Shown here in pieces: positions 33,104 through 40,201 of a stretch of DNA of 64,000 nt. The stretch is from contig NZ_CP088022.1 of NCBI RefSeq assembly GCF_013373795.3, positions 3,782,001-3,846,000 on the forward strand. Direction: 5' to 3'. The translations under genes were made by a program, and so were the position numbers. The stretch is from Bradyrhizobium quebecense. GTDB lineage: Bacteria; Pseudomonadota; Alphaproteobacteria; Rhizobiales; Xanthobacteraceae. The notes under the pieces were generated by a model. That model did no database searches, had not been told where the DNA came from, and was given only the letters and a program-made list of their open reading frames with translations. Each line of letters opens with the position of its first letter. Position 1 is the stretch's first letter.

Positions 33104-33538
33104 TCAGTGAACGAGGCCTCGCGGCGCGCGCGGGCCCGTTGCCCCCGGCGCAGGCGCCGCGGGTGCGGCCGCCGCCGGCGTATCCGGCGGGCTCTCATGG
33201 CACTTGTTGGCGCGCCAGGCCTGATCCGCAAGCCTCTGCTGGGCGTGGATCGAGATCAGCTCGTTGCGATAGACCATCTCGGAGACCACGGTACCGCCGA
33301 CGCCGGTCTCCGCCTTGGCCATCAACTTTTCCTGATCCGTCGCGCGAGACGTGAGATTCTTGCGCTCGGTCTCGAGCTGCTTGCAATCATACAGATCGTA
33401 TTTGGCGGGATCGGCGAATGCCGACGGCACGCTGTCGCCGATCTGCGCGCAGCCGGAAACGCCCGCGGCCGAGGCGAACAGCGCAACGATGGCTGCCGCG
33501 CGCGACAGATTTGGGCGGCGTGGGAGACGAACAGACAT
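33104..33538 (-). CDS. Lipoprotein of unknown function
   Basis: This 144-residue protein has a signal peptide with a lipobox (GVSGC, Cys30), so it should be lipidated and anchored in the envelope. The mature part has YDCKQLETERKNLTSRATDQ, a charged helix and a Pro/Ala-rich tail. No known enzyme motif. A similar small lipoprotein is widespread in rhizobia. Confidence 0.82.
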   Translation of the reverse strand: MSVRLPRRPNLSRAAAIVALFASAAGVSGCAQIGDSVPSAFADPAKYDLYDCKQLETERKNLTSRATDQEKLMAKAETGVGGTVVSEMVYRNELISIHAQQRLADQAWRANKCHESPPDTPAAAAPAAPAPGATGPRAPRGLVH

Positions 33539-33731
33539 TCAGCTTTCTTAGTCCGACAGTGTTGAGATTGCCTAAAGCAGCCGCCGGTGTCCGGATTGAG
33601 GCTCAATCGCGGCGGCGCGCTGCTTATCCCAATGCTCGGCCGCTGAAGCAAATGGAATTGCAAGCCGCAGGTTAGGCCTGAGGTCGCGGACCGGACACAA
33701 GCGTACGACCGCGTTGAAGACGTGCGCATGT

Positions 33732-34745
33732 CTAGGCCGCCGGTTGCGTGGATTTCCTGACGACCAACTCGGGAGGAAGTACGACGTGCCGGATCTCGGC
33801 CGACCTGCTCTGGAGCATTTCGATCAGCATCCTGGCAGCGATCCGCCCCATCTCGCGGTGCTCGATGCGCACGGTGGTGAGAGGCGGCGAGACGACATCC
33901 ATGAATGGCATGTCGTTGTGACCGACGAGCGAGAGATCCTCCGGGCACCGCAGGTGCCGCTCCTTCAGAGCGTCAAGGGCACCGATCGCCAGCAGGTCGT
34001 TCGCGGCAACGATCGCAGTCACCTGATGCGGCCCACCGACGAGATACGCCGCCGCCAACGCACCGCCTTCGCGCGTGTATCCCGCGGCTTCACGTACGAC
34101 CCCGGTCAATCCGTGCCGCGCCATCGCGCGCTCGAAGCCGTCACGCCGCAGCGCGCCGGTTGAAGTCGACAGCGGCCCTGCGATATGCGCAATGCGGCGG
34201 TGTCCGATATCGACGAGATGATCGACGGCGAGGCGCATTCCCATTTCGTCGTCCGAGACGACTGAAGAGACGCGATCGCGCGCTTCCGATCGGTTGACCA
34301 GGATCACGGGAACGCCGCGACGGATACAGAAACCGACGAGTTCGTCATCCTGCGAAACCGTCGCCAGGATCAGACCGTCGACCCGCTGGCTGAGCAGTCG
34401 CTCGACAAAGGAGATCTGCTGCGACGATATATTCCCGGCGTCCGCGACGATCGGTGCGTAGCCTTCCGCAGAGAGAACCTCCGTAATGCCGCCAAGGATC
34501 GGAGCGAACACCGGATTGGTGATGTCGGGCAGCAGCACACCGACGAGATCGGATCGCCCCAGTCGCAGGTTGGCGGCCAGCCGGTTCGGTTGGTAGCCCA
34601 GCGCCGCCGCCTGGGCGGAGATCCTCCTGGCGACGTCGTCCGCGACCAAATGCCGTTTCTTGGGATCGAGGGCCCGCGACACCGTCGAAGGGTGAACGCC
34701 AACGGCGTCCGCGATCTGCTTGATTGTCGTGACGGCTCGATTCAC
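33732..34745 (-). CDS. LacI-family transcriptional regulator
   Basis: This 337-residue repressor has the N-terminal helix-turn-helix and hinge (TTIKQIADAVGVHPSTVSRA then DPKKRHLVADDVARRISAQA) and a periplasmic-binding-protein-like sugar/ligand domain (about residues 60-330). I start it at the GTG at 34745: AGGA is 8 bases upstream and translation then opens directly with the DNA-binding domain. The ATG at 34805 would place the start inside one of the operators. It is divergent from the catabolic operon at 34865 and probably represses both itself and that operon until the pathway substrate binds. Confidence 0.92.
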   Translation of the reverse strand: MNRAVTTIKQIADAVGVHPSTVSRALDPKKRHLVADDVARRISAQAAALGYQPNRLAANLRLGRSDLVGVLLPDITNPVFAPILGGITEVLSAEGYAPIVADAGNISSQQISFVERLLSQRVDGLILATVSQDDELVGFCIRRGVPVILVNRSEARDRVSSVVSDDEMGMRLAVDHLVDIGHRRIAHIAGPLSTSTGALRRDGFERAMARHGLTGVVREAAGYTREGGALAAAYLVGGPHQVTAIVAANDLLAIGALDALKERHLRCPEDLSLVGHNDMPFMDVVSPPLTTVRIEHREMGRIAARMLIEMLQSRSAEIRHVVLPPELVVRKSTQPAA

Positions 34746-34803
34746 CCAGCGATTCCTGCTGCTTAGCTCGTTTGCGAAATGAGCATAGCGGTTCCCTTGA
34801 CTC

Positions 34804-34821
34804 ATTGCAATCGATTGCAAT
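34804..34821. promoter_or_regulatory. LacI-family operator, perfect 18-bp palindrome
   Basis: ATTGCAATCGATTGCAAT is fully symmetrical and has the central CG of LacI-type operators. It lies 44 bases before the ATG of the dioxygenase gene. Confidence 0.85.
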
Positions 34822-34827
34822 ATTTCA

Positions 34828-34841
34828 TGCAAACGATTGCA
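34828..34841. promoter_or_regulatory. Second LacI-family operator
   Basis: TGCAAACGATTGCA matches the first operator except for one base. The centres of the two sites are 22 bases apart, two DNA helical turns, which suits cooperative binding of one tetramer or two dimers on the same face. Confidence 0.8.
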
Positions 34842-34864
34842 CTCAACCAATTGAGAGCCCACCG

Positions 34865-35767
34865 ATGTCTCACGGCATTATCGAAAAGCTCGAGGACGTG
34901 ACGCCGACCGTGTTGCGGGCGATGGCGTCGACCGACAACGCGCGGCTTCGAACGGTGATGGAAGCCTTCGTCAGGCACCTCCATGCCTTCGCCCGCGAGG
35001 TGAAACTCAGCGAGGCGGAATACGATCTCGGCATCGATTTTCTGAACCGGATCGGACAGGCCACCCACGACAGCCACAACGAGGGCATCCTCTTCGCGGA
35101 TGCGACCGGCTTCTCGACGCTGGTCTGCCTGCTGAATAACGGCAACGCCGGTGCGACCGAAACCGCGGCGGCATTGCTGGGCCCGTTCTGGCGGGCCAAT
35201 TCTCCCCGAACGGAGAACGGAGCATCGATCGTCCGTTCTGCGACACCCGGCCCCGAACTCTTCGTCGCGTGCGAGGTCGTCGACATCGCGGGCAAGCCCC
35301 TCGCCAATGTCGAGGTCGACGTCTGGCAATCCTCGCCTGTCGGCCTCTACGAGAACCAGGACGAAACGCAGGCCGACATGAACCTGCGCGGCAAGTTCAC
35401 CACCGACGCCTCGGGTCGATTCTCATTCAGGTCGGTCAAGCCCGCCGGCTATCCCGTGCCGACGGATGGCCCGGTCGGCGACATGCTGCGCGCCCAGAAC
35501 AGGCATCCCTACCGGCCGGCTCACATGCACTTCCTGGGCTTCAAGCCCGGCTACAAGACGCTGATCACGCAGGTCTTCGTCGACCACGACAAGCACCTGG
35601 ACAGCGACGTGGTGTTCGGGGTGACGCGCGCGCTGGTCGGCGATTATCGCCGGCATGACGACGGCGATCCACCGGCGCCCGGGGTCCGCGCTCCCTGGTA
35701 CACGCTGAACTATCGCTTCACCATGGAAAACGGTGAAGCGATCCTCCCCAAGCCACCGATCAGGTGA
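34865..35767 (+). CDS. Intradiol ring-cleavage dioxygenase (hydroxyquinol/catechol 1,2-dioxygenase family)
   Basis: This 300-residue iron(III) enzyme cleaves a catechol-type ring between the two hydroxyls. The four iron ligands can be placed by family spacing: Tyr162 (VGLYENQ), Tyr196 (KPAGYPVP), His220 and His222 (PYRPAHMHF). The N-terminal helical dimerisation domain is present (about residues 1-110). It resembles hydroxyquinol 1,2-dioxygenases most. No maleylacetate reductase or muconate cycloisomerase follows, so the pathway downstream is not the standard one. Start ATG at 34865. First gene of the operon under the LacI regulator. Confidence 0.9.
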   Translation: MSHGIIEKLEDVTPTVLRAMASTDNARLRTVMEAFVRHLHAFAREVKLSEAEYDLGIDFLNRIGQATHDSHNEGILFADATGFSTLVCLLNNGNAGATETAAALLGPFWRANSPRTENGASIVRSATPGPELFVACEVVDIAGKPLANVEVDVWQSSPVGLYENQDETQADMNLRGKFTTDASGRFSFRSVKPAGYPVPTDGPVGDMLRAQNRHPYRPAHMHFLGFKPGYKTLITQVFVDHDKHLDSDVVFGVTRALVGDYRRHDDGDPPAPGVRAPWYTLNYRFTMENGEAILPKPPIR

Positions 35768-35775
35768 AGCTGACG

Positions 35776-36531
35776 ATGAACCAATCCATGAAGGACAAGG
35801 TCGTGCTCGTCGTCGGCGGCGCCGGCAGCATCGGGGCCGTGTCCGCCAAGCGCTTCGCCGAACTCGGTGCCCGCATCGCCATCAGCCACCGCGACGTTCC
35901 GGACGAGACCGCCGCCGCGGCAACCGTGGTGCAATCCCTGCCTGGGGACGGCCACGTCGCGTTGATCGCCGACGTCGCCCAGACCGCAACCCTGAAAGCG
36001 CTGCGCGCCGAGATCGAGCGGCGCTTCGGCCGGCTCGATATCCTCGTCAACGCCGCCGGCTTTACCAAGCCGGTGCCTCACGCCGATCTCGACGCGCTGG
36101 ACGACGACCTGATTGACCGGATGTTCGCGGTCAACTGGCGTGGACAGTTTGCGGCGATCCGCACCTTCGCTCCGCTCCTGAAGGCATCCGGTGACGGCCT
36201 CATCGTTTCGATATCATCGATCGCGGGCACCAACGGGATCGGGTCCTCGATTGCCTATTGTGCCGTCAAGGCCGGCATCGACGTCATGACGAAATCGCTC
36301 GCCCGCGTGCTCGCCCCCGAGGTGCGGGTGCTCGCGGTCGCCCCCGGCGTGGTCGACACCGGCTTCGTTCCGGGCCGCGGCGCGGACTTCAACGCCAAGA
36401 CCGCGACGACGACACCGCTGAAGCGGATCGCGACCGCAGAGGACATCGCCTCGGCCATTCTCGCCTGTGCAACCCAACTCGGCTTCGCGACCGGAACGAC
36501 TTTCGTGGTCGACGGCGGCCGCTCGCTTTGA
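35776..36531 (+). CDS. SDR-family oxidoreductase
   Basis: This 251-residue short-chain dehydrogenase has the nucleotide motif VGGAGSIG (about residues 13-20), the NAAG motif in LVNAAGFTKP and the active-site Ser-Tyr-Lys in ISSIAGTNGIGSSIAYCAVK. It starts 8 bases after the dioxygenase stop. AGGTGA is 7 bases before the ATG at 35776; the alternative GTG at 35764 would overlap the previous stop. It would oxidise or reduce a hydroxyl/keto group of a ring-cleavage product. Confidence 0.9.
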   Translation: MNQSMKDKVVLVVGGAGSIGAVSAKRFAELGARIAISHRDVPDETAAAATVVQSLPGDGHVALIADVAQTATLKALRAEIERRFGRLDILVNAAGFTKPVPHADLDALDDDLIDRMFAVNWRGQFAAIRTFAPLLKASGDGLIVSISSIAGTNGIGSSIAYCAVKAGIDVMTKSLARVLAPEVRVLAVAPGVVDTGFVPGRGADFNAKTATTTPLKRIATAEDIASAILACATQLGFATGTTFVVDGGRSL

Positions 36532-36543
36532 AGGAACAAGTCT

Positions 36544-37452
36544 ATGCGATCTCCCCGCGAAAAGGTCATCATCACCTGCGCCGTGACCGGCAACCTGACG
36601 ACGCCCGAGCAGACCCCCCATCTTCCCATCACGCCCGCACAGATCGCTGACGCCTGTCTCTACGCCGCCGATGCCGGCGCCGCCATCGTCCACATCCACG
36701 TTCGAGACCCGCTTACCGGCCGTCCCTCGATGCTGCTCGACCACTATGTCGACATCGTCGAGCGCATTCGCGCGCGCAACCCCGCGTTGATCCTCAACAT
36801 CACGACCGGACCGGGCGGACGCTTTGTTCCATCGAGGGACGATCCGAAGGTGGCCGCCGAAGGCACGACCCTGATGGCGCCGGAGAAGCGGGTCGAGCAC
36901 ATCGCCGCGCTGCGACCGGACATCTGCACGCTCGATCTCAACACCATGAACTCCGGAGGCGAGGTCGTGATCAATACGCCGGCAAACGTTCGCCGGATGG
37001 CGAAAGTGATCGCGGACGCCGGCGTCAAACCGGAGATCGAACTGTTCGATTCCGGCGATATCGCCTTGATGCGCGATCTCTTGGCCGACGGCTCCCTGCA
37101 AGGGCCAGTCCTGTGTTCCTTCGTGATGGGCGTTCGTTACGGCTTTCAGCCTTCCCCGGAAACCGTATTGTACGCGCGCGGCCTGCTGCCGTCGGACGCG
37201 GAATTCACCGCGGTCGGCATCGGCAAGGCCGCATTCACGACGGTTGCACAATCTTATCTTGCGGGCGGTCACGTACGGATCGGCCTGGAAGATGCAGTCT
37301 ATCTCACACGCGGCCAGCTCGCGACCTCAAACGCGGAGATGGTCACGAAGGCACGCCGCATCGTCGAGGATCTCGGAGGCGCCGTCGCGACGATCGAGGA
37401 CAGCAGGCGGATCGTCGGCCTGCCCTCGCCCACAAAGACAATCAAGGCTTAG
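36544..37452 (+). CDS. BKACE-family beta-keto acid cleavage enzyme (3-keto-5-aminohexanoate cleavage protein family)
   Basis: This 302-residue zinc enzyme belongs to the family that joins acetyl-CoA or another CoA with a beta-keto acid and splits it into acetoacetate and a new acyl-CoA. The zinc histidines are His50 and His52 (VHIHVRD) with a further ligand in the GLEDAVYL region, and the motif NITTGPGG is present. It is in the same operon, 12 bases after the SDR gene, with GAAGGAA before the ATG. Family members differ in keto acid used and the one here is not identified. Confidence 0.9.
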   Translation: MRSPREKVIITCAVTGNLTTPEQTPHLPITPAQIADACLYAADAGAAIVHIHVRDPLTGRPSMLLDHYVDIVERIRARNPALILNITTGPGGRFVPSRDDPKVAAEGTTLMAPEKRVEHIAALRPDICTLDLNTMNSGGEVVINTPANVRRMAKVIADAGVKPEIELFDSGDIALMRDLLADGSLQGPVLCSFVMGVRYGFQPSPETVLYARGLLPSDAEFTAVGIGKAAFTTVAQSYLAGGHVRIGLEDAVYLTRGQLATSNAEMVTKARRIVEDLGGAVATIEDSRRIVGLPSPTKTIKA

Positions 37453-37461
37453 GAGCGAGCT

Positions 37462-38484
37462 ATGAATGCCATCACCAGATCGGGGACCGATGTCGTCGTC
37501 GAGGCGACCTGCGTGCGGCTCAATGCCAAAGCTGCCAATGCGGCGGCGATCGCGCCGTCCATCGAGAAACATTCGCTCACGCGGCAACCGCACGAAGTCG
37601 TGGTTGCGGTCGAAGCCGCGGGCGTCAACCCGTCGGACGTCAAGGCCGCCACGGGATTGATGCCGTATGCGGTGTTCCCAAGAACCCCGGGCCGTGATTT
37701 TTCCGGGCGGGTGGTCGAAGGGCCGGACGCATTGATCGGAAAAGCTGTGTTCGGTTCGTCCGGCGACCTCGGAATCCGCCGTGACGGTACGCACGCCAGC
37801 CATGTCGTCGTCGAGGCCGCGGCCCTGGTCGAAAAGCCGGACGGAATTTCAATGGATGAGGCTGCAGGGATCGGCGTACCGTTCGTGACAGCCATCGAAG
37901 GCTTTCGACGAGCCGGCGCGCCGAGACCCGGCGAACATGTCCTCGTCATGGGCGTCAACGGCAAGGTCGGGCAGGCTGCGGTCCAGCTTGCGACCTGGCA
38001 AGGCGCCAGGGTGATCGGCGTGGTGCGCAAGGACGAACCCTACGAAGGCCACGCCAACGCCCCGATCCAGATCATCAATTCCTCGGCGACCGACGTCGCG
38101 GGACGCGTGCGCGAACTGACCGACGGCCACGGAGCCGATATCGTCTTCAACACGGTCGGTGACCCCTACTTCGACGATGCGCACCATTCGCTTGCCAAGG
38201 CCGGGCGGCAGATCCTGATCGCCACGACCGACCAGACGGTCAAATTCAACATCCTGGAATTCTATCGCGGACGGCACACTTATCTCGGCGTCGACACGCT
38301 TGCGTTTTCTACGATCGAAAGCGCAGAGCTGCTGCGCAGCGTGCTATCTGGGTTCGCCGGCGGCTTCCTGCGCCCCTATCCGATCATCCCGTCCTCGATC
38401 TACCCGCTTGCTGAGACGAAGGCGGCCTACACCGCCGTGATCGGATCATCGCGCAACCGCGTCGTACTGCGACCGGGAGCCTGA
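37462..38484 (+). CDS. Zinc-free quinone-oxidoreductase-type MDR protein
   Basis: This 340-residue medium-chain reductase lacks the catalytic zinc cysteines and has the MDR nucleotide site (VLVMGVNGKVGQAAVQLATW) and family motifs GVNPSDVKAATG and GRDFSGRVVEG. It reduces a double bond or quinone with NADPH. It follows the BKACE gene by 9 bases with AGGAGCGAGC as a ribosome binding site. It is the last gene of the LacI-controlled operon. Confidence 0.88.
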   Translation: MNAITRSGTDVVVEATCVRLNAKAANAAAIAPSIEKHSLTRQPHEVVVAVEAAGVNPSDVKAATGLMPYAVFPRTPGRDFSGRVVEGPDALIGKAVFGSSGDLGIRRDGTHASHVVVEAAALVEKPDGISMDEAAGIGVPFVTAIEGFRRAGAPRPGEHVLVMGVNGKVGQAAVQLATWQGARVIGVVRKDEPYEGHANAPIQIINSSATDVAGRVRELTDGHGADIVFNTVGDPYFDDAHHSLAKAGRQILIATTDQTVKFNILEFYRGRHTYLGVDTLAFSTIESAELLRSVLSGFAGGFLRPYPIIPSSIYPLAETKAAYTAVIGSSRNRVVLRPGA

Positions 38485-38533
38485 TCGGGCATCGCTTGAG
38501 CCCGATCGGGAAGCTCGGTCGCGGACGGCTGCG

Positions 38534-39316
38534 TTACTTCTGCTTGTCGCCGACGCCCTTGGCGGCTTGCTCGATGACCTTTGCCACTGCCTCCGGCTTC
38601 GAGACATACACGGCGTGGCTGCCGGCCTGATCGACGGTCTTGGCACCGGCGCGCTTGGCCATCATCCGCTGCGCATCGACCGGGATCATCTTGTCGTTGG
38701 TCGCCACCAGGTACCAGCTCGGCTTGCTCTTCCAGGCCGGCGCGCTCACCTCGCCATTCAAGGCGGCGACACCCCAGGGCACCTGCGAGTCAGCCATGAA
38801 TGCCGCGACTTCGGGCTTCACATCGGCTGCGAACGCGGCGGCGAACTTCGCGTGATCGAGCGACAGGAAGCCGTCCTTCGGCGGCAGGATCGGCGGCACA
38901 GGCGCGCCGGGAGGAGGATTGGCGATCAGCTTGCCGACGGATTCGCCCTGGTCGGGCGCGAACGCCGTGATGTAGACCAGCCCCGCGACCTTCGGATCGG
39001 TGCCCGCCTCGGTGACGACGACGCCACCATAGGAATGACCGACCAGAATGACATTGCCGTCGGCGGCGGCGATGGCGCGCTTGGTGACGGCGACGTCGTC
39101 CGCCAGCGTGGTGGTCGGGTTCTGGACGATGCTGACCTTGTAGCCGTCCTTCTTCAGGATCTTGTAGACGCCTTCCCATCCCGAACCGTCGACGAAACCG
39201 CCGTGGACGAGGACGATTGATTTGATCGGGGCGGACTGGGCCTGGGCCGCGGGGATCGTCGCGGTGGCGAGGCCCAGCGATGCTGCGGCGGCGAACAATT
39301 TGGTGGCAACAGACAT
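38534..39316 (-). CDS. Secreted alpha/beta hydrolase
   Basis: This 260-residue protein has a signal peptide (about residues 1-27, ending AAQAQS) and an esterase-type fold with Ser95 in VGHSYGG, the HGGF oxyanion site at residues 38-41 and a His in QAGSHAVY near the end. It resembles the EstC/salicylate-esterase-like periplasmic hydrolases. It is divergent from the MarR gene at 39464, with repeated palindromic sites in the gap, so it is probably the regulator's target. Confidence 0.88.
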   Translation of the reverse strand: MSVATKLFAAAASLGLATATIPAAQAQSAPIKSIVLVHGGFVDGSGWEGVYKILKKDGYKVSIVQNPTTTLADDVAVTKRAIAAADGNVILVGHSYGGVVVTEAGTDPKVAGLVYITAFAPDQGESVGKLIANPPPGAPVPPILPPKDGFLSLDHAKFAAAFAADVKPEVAAFMADSQVPWGVAALNGEVSAPAWKSKPSWYLVATNDKMIPVDAQRMMAKRAGAKTVDQAGSHAVYVSKPEAVAKVIEQAAKGVGDKQK

Positions 39317-39338
39317 TGAAGTTCTCCTGGATGTTTAT

Positions 39339-39365
39339 TTCGCGATAATCTTTATCGCGATAATC
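39339..39365. promoter_or_regulatory. MarR-type operator cluster, left (TTATCGCGATAA and half copy)
   Basis: TTATCGCGATAA at 39352-39363 is a perfect palindrome, and an imperfect copy (TTTCGCGATAATC) lies directly left of it. It is just upstream of the hydrolase start at 39316, where a bound repressor would block transcription. Confidence 0.7.
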
Positions 39366-39404
39366 ATCGTATAACTGTCTTCAATTTGCTTGTCCAGATA
39401 TTTT

Positions 39405-39416
39405 TTATCGCGATAA
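39405..39416. promoter_or_regulatory. MarR-type operator, right (TTATCGCGATAA)
   Basis: The 12-base palindrome is identical to the one at 39352-39363 and lies 48 bases before the MarR gene start. Centres are 53 bases apart, about five helical turns. Confidence 0.7.
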
Positions 39417-39463
39417 TGATTTTCGTGGTACGCTGGGCAAAACACATCGAAAGGGCTCCTCTC

Positions 39464-39910
39464 ATGCCAAATCCGGGACCGATTCCGCTGGATAGCCAGC
39501 TTTGCTTCTCTCTTTACGGGACCACCATTGCGATCAACCGTGCCTACAAGCCCCTGCTCGACGGCCTCGGCATCACCTATCCGCAATACCTCGTTCTCAG
39601 CGTGCTCTGGGAAAAGGACGGGCAGATGATTTCCGCAATCGCCGACCGGCTCGCCCTCGAGCCCAGCACCATCACGCCGCTGGTCAAGCGGCTCGAAAAT
39701 GCCGGCTTCGTGGTGCGCCGGCGCAGTGTGGAGGACGAACGGCAGGTCGGCGTCCACCTGACCGACAGCGGCAAGGCGATGCAATCGCGCACCGGCTGCC
39801 TGACCGATACCTTGCTGGAGCGGTCCGGCCTGACCATCGACGAACTCGTCTCACTCAACAAGCGCGTCCAGGCGCTTCGCAACGCATTGACGAAATCGGG
39901 AACGGACTAA
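39464..39910 (+). CDS. MarR-family regulator of the OhrR type
   Basis: This 148-residue regulator has the winged-helix domain (about residues 30-110, QMISAIADRLALEPSTITPL and VEDERQVGVHLT). The opening LDSQLCFSLYGTT is the OhrR signature, with the peroxide-sensing cysteine of the family (QLCF) at about residue 13. No ohr gene adjoins it and instead a secreted hydrolase is divergent, so it may sense an oxidant or a phenolic ligand. I start it at the ATG at 39464, because the 39386 frame has a hydrophobic extension over the operator region. Confidence 0.88.
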   Translation: MPNPGPIPLDSQLCFSLYGTTIAINRAYKPLLDGLGITYPQYLVLSVLWEKDGQMISAIADRLALEPSTITPLVKRLENAGFVVRRRSVEDERQVGVHLTDSGKAMQSRTGCLTDTLLERSGLTIDELVSLNKRVQALRNALTKSGTD

Positions 39911-40096
39911 CGGACAAACCGCGCCGTTCACACCTGCGATACGTTATCCCGGCGTTTGCCCGGCTGACGACGAAGAGCTAGAAGATGCGCCCGCCGGGGT
40001 TTTGTCCGGAACGGAACGAAACCAGATTTGGAAAACCGCCGAGGGATCTTGGAAAGCCTCTCGGTCTAAATTGCGAAAACTCAATAAATTCAAGAT

Positions 40097-40183
40097 GCGG
40101 ACGTGGCGGAACTGGTAGACGCAAGGGACTTAAAATCCCTCGACGGCAACGTCATGTGGGTTCGAGTCCCACCGCCCGCACCA
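40097..40183 (+). tRNA. tRNA-Leu (UAA anticodon)
   Basis: The sequence folds as a class II tRNA with CCA encoded at 40181-40183. The anticodon stem GGGA-CTTAAAA-TCCC has the anticodon TAA. The long variable arm is GACGGCAACGTC and the T arm is GTGGG-TTCGAGT-CCCAC. The acceptor stem GCGGACG/CGCCCGC has one A-C mismatch at pair 5-68; all other pairs are normal. Confidence 0.93.
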
Positions 40184-40201
40184 GTCTGTTGCGCACCACT
40201 C

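Noticed and set aside
34746..34862. Longer LacI protein starting at 34805 or 34862
   Set aside because: The additional residues are not LacI-like and those starts lie in or beyond the operator region; the GTG at 34745 has a ribosome binding site.
40184..40201. tRNA-Leu 3' end as an integration site for an island carrying the PLD gene
   Set aside because: No integrase and no repeated copy of the tRNA 3' end was noticed, so there is no evidence for an attachment site.
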